A stretch of DNA of 64,000 nt from JALNXF01 sp964555845. GTDB taxonomy: Bacteria > Patescibacteriota > Gracilibacteria > BD1-5 > UBA2023. The DNA lies in contig CAZKUA010000003.1 in assembly GCA_964555845.1 (NCBI GenBank), positions 67,244 to 131,243 of the forward strand. The letters run 5' to 3'. Below the pieces are notes generated by a model. That model saw only the letters and a list, made by a program, of their open reading frames with translations, did no database searches and was not told the DNA's origin. This document shows, piece after piece, positions 62,737 through 64,000 of the stretch. Positions within the stretch are counted from its first letter, which is position 1; each line of letters begins with the position of its first letter. The position numbers and the translations under genes were made by a program.

Positions 62737-63147
62737 ATGTCACTAGAGAATTCACATTCAAAATATGATTATCTTGAAATACTTAAAGATGATGTGCTTA
62801 AGTCAATTCTCGAGCAAAATGAAATACAGTTAAAATCTTGAGTTACAGATAAAGCAACAGAAGAAATTAATTCAGCAATTAGACTAATACTTTCTTCAAG
62901 AGGATGAAATAGTATTCAAGAGTCTTTAATTAAAGAATTAGTTAATAAATATAATGAATTAGATAGAGAATGGGAGAGACTTGATAGCACATGAAGAAAT
63001 TGAGAACAAGAAAGTCTAAGTAATGAAATGCGCGAAATATCAAAAACATTACTTTCAATGTGACTAGATACCGAAGGAAATCCTATCAAAACTCCATTAA
63101 AAGTTACAGAAACAAAAAATAGTATTTTCAGACTTTGAATTATTTAA
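62737..63147 (+). CDS. Uncharacterised helical protein
   Basis: 136 residues, acidic and helical (YDYLEILKDDVLKSILEQNE, ATEEINSAIRLILSSRGGNS, LNKYNELDREWERLDSTGRN-like). A promoter TTGCAT (about 62681) and TATAAT (62702-62707), 17 bases apart, precedes it. No membrane segment. No family recognised. Confidence 0.62.
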
Positions 63148-63239
63148 TATATTTTAATTCTAGTTATATTTAATAAATGGCTACAAATCGTAGCTTTTTA
63201 TTTGCAAAATAAGTGAAAAAATCAATTTGAAAAAATTTT

Positions 63240-63267
63240 TTGACAGAACGAGATTTTTTGATACAAT
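63240..63267 (+). promoter_or_regulatory. Promoter of the tRNA cluster
   Basis: TTGACA (63240-63245), 16-base spacer, TACAAT (63262-63267), 21 bases upstream of the first tRNA. Confidence 0.7.
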
Positions 63268-63288
63268 GCCACCCGCTGATAAAAATAC

Positions 63289-63376
63289 GGAGAGATGCCA
63301 GAGTGGTTTAATGGAACAGTCTTGAAAACTGTCGTGGGGCAACTCACCCAGAGTTCGAATCTCTGTCTCTCCGCCA
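63289..63376 (+). tRNA. tRNA-Ser (anticodon TGA)
   Basis: Class II tRNA with long variable arm: acceptor GGAGAGA/TCTCTCC, anticodon loop CTTGAAA giving TGA (reads UCA), TPsiC GTTCGAATC, discriminator G and encoded CCA. Confidence 0.95.
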
Positions 63377-63465
63377 TTATTAGCCTTTATCTTATAGATA
63401 AAATCTGAACAATTTAATTGTTCATTATTGTTTTTAAAAAATAAAAAGAAAGAGTTTCTTTTTTT

Positions 63466-63558
63466 GGAAGGGTACTCAAGTGGCTGAAGAGGCGGGTTTG
63501 CTAAACCTGTAGGGTGTCGTAAGATGCCGCGGGGGTTCGAATCCCCCTCCTTCCGCCA
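63466..63558 (+). tRNA. tRNA-Ser (anticodon GCT)
   Basis: Class II tRNA with long variable arm: acceptor GGAAGGG/CCTTCC, anticodon loop TTGCTAA, TPsiC GGTTCGAATCC, discriminator G and encoded CCA. Confidence 0.95.
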
Positions 63559-63570
63559 AATTTAAAACTT

Positions 63571-63646
63571 GGGCCTGTAGCTCAGGGGTTAGAGCAGTTG
63601 GCTCATAACCAATTGGCCGTTGGTTCAATTCCAACCAGGCCCACCA
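63571..63646 (+). tRNA. tRNA-Met (anticodon CAT)
   Basis: Acceptor GGGCCTG/CAGGCCC, D-arm TAGCTCAGGGGTTAGAGCA, anticodon loop CTCATAA, TPsiC GGTTCAATTCC, discriminator A, encoded CCA. An Ile tRNA with modified CAT (lysidine) cannot be excluded; initiator tRNA is unlikely because the acceptor begins with a normal G-C pair. Confidence 0.88.
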
Positions 63647-63815
63647 TAATAACTTCAAGAAAATAAAAAAATGTTTTGACTTTATGAACTTTTTTTATAT
63701 AAATGAAGGCACCAATTTTTCCTGCTCCTTAAAATAATCAATACACAAGAAGATGAAATTCAGTAAAAAGAATTTCTAATCAAAAAAAGATAACAACAAA
63801 AAAATAAGTATATAA

Positions 63816-63936
63816 ATTCTATTTTAGAATGAGATAATTTCGAGGAAAAATCGAGTATCGAGTGAAACGTAGCGGAAGCTACGGTGAACGAGACACGGAG
63901 ATTTTGACAAAGAAATTATCCATCATAAAATAGAAT
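63816..63936 (+). promoter_or_regulatory. 16S rRNA leader processing stem
   Basis: ATTCTATTTTAGAATGAGAT... (63816-63841) pairs with ...GAAATTATCCATCATAAAAT (63912-63936) with a few mismatches. The loop holds a hairpin CGTAGC-GGAA-GCTACG (GNRA tetraloop). The layout, immediately upstream of mature 16S, is that of an RNase III-type leader stem. Confidence 0.7.
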
Positions 63937-63938
63937 AC

Positions 63939-64000
63939 GTTCAAAAGAGTTTGATCATAGCTCAGGATGAACGCTAGCGGTGCGCCTAACACATGCAAGT
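63939..64000 (+). rRNA. rrs: 16S ribosomal RNA, 5' end (continues beyond window)
   Basis: AGAGTTTGATCATAGCTCAG at 63946 followed by GATGAACGCTAGCGGTGCGCCTAACACATGCAAGT, the universal start of 16S rRNA. The gene runs past base 64000. One base differs from the common 27F primer site (A for G in CATGGCTCAG). The exact 5' end is estimated. Confidence 0.95.

Noticed and set aside
1..64000. The many short interrupted frames looked like mass pseudogenes.
   Set aside because: All interruptions are TGA, conserved motifs continue across them, and Gly fits at the invariant positions. TAA and TAG do not interrupt the genes.
1..64000. TGA as Trp (code 4) or as selenocysteine.
   Set aside because: TGA sits at P-loop and Fic glycines, TGG is still used at Trp positions, and no selenocysteine insertion hairpins accompany the TGA codons.

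Overview
This window is a low-GC bacterial chromosome segment that reads TGA as glycine (genetic code 25). That points to the CPR/Patescibacteria lineages Absconditabacteria (SR1) or Gracilibacteria. The evidence is direct. Under the standard code nearly every gene is chopped into pieces. With TGA read as Gly, long frames appear and TGA falls on invariant glycines: the Walker A loops of RecF and of the MacB-type ATPase, the Fic motif HPFFDGNGRTGR, and the ABC signature SGGQ. TAA and TAG are the only stops and TGG is Trp. All coordinates below come from my own translation with TGA as Gly.

Region 1 (1-17.5 kb) is mostly core or housekeeping. It holds the end of a polysaccharide pyruvyl transferase gene carrying an in-frame repeat insertion, a short + strand run with an EamA-like transporter, and a - strand block with an M29 aminopeptidase and a MacA/MacB-type export system (membrane fusion protein, ATPase, permease). 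A ferric-reductase-like membrane protein and a DEAD-box helicase follow. Next come a DKNYY lipoprotein, a Tat-signal protein, an RdgB/HAM1 pyrophosphatase, a hexapeptide acyltransferase, a DUF4395 membrane protein and a phospholipase D family protein.

Region 2 (17.5-30 kb) is accessory. An 1862-residue protein with two GHKL (Hsp90/MutL-type) ATPase modules and a C-terminal HExxH zincin motif lies in an operon with a protein built from three ~90-residue repeats. It is followed by a SpoT-like HD hydrolase, an ankyrin-like protein, a P-loop kinase, a ParB-like protein and a Fic protein. The Fic gene sits between imperfect direct repeats next to an operator cluster.

Region 3 (30-55.6 kb) looks like a large integrated element. 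It has a large serine recombinase, a serine-recombinase relative lacking the catalytic serine, a divergent sigma-70-like protein, several unknown genes separated by terminator hairpins, a 1890-residue RHS polymorphic toxin with a possible immunity gene, a tyrosine recombinase, secreted proteins (one with a FISUMP domain), a DUF2958 protein and a KAP-type NTPase with a membrane partner. A complex structured RNA (about 49936-50168, - strand) with its own promoter and hairpin terminator lies inside it. The region ends next to tRNA-Cys.

Region 4 (56-64 kb) returns to core genes: gatC, recF, a large surface-anchored protein, a cold-shock protein, a tRNA-dihydrouridine synthase (with another in-frame repeat insertion), tRNA-Ser(TGA), tRNA-Ser(GCT), tRNA-Met(CAT), and the leader and first ~60 bases of 16S rRNA.

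Three families of GC-rich palindromic repeats are scattered between genes, and two have invaded coding sequence. Recognisable Shine-Dalgarno sequences are rare. Many starts follow an AT-rich leader of the type TTTAAAATT-ATG.
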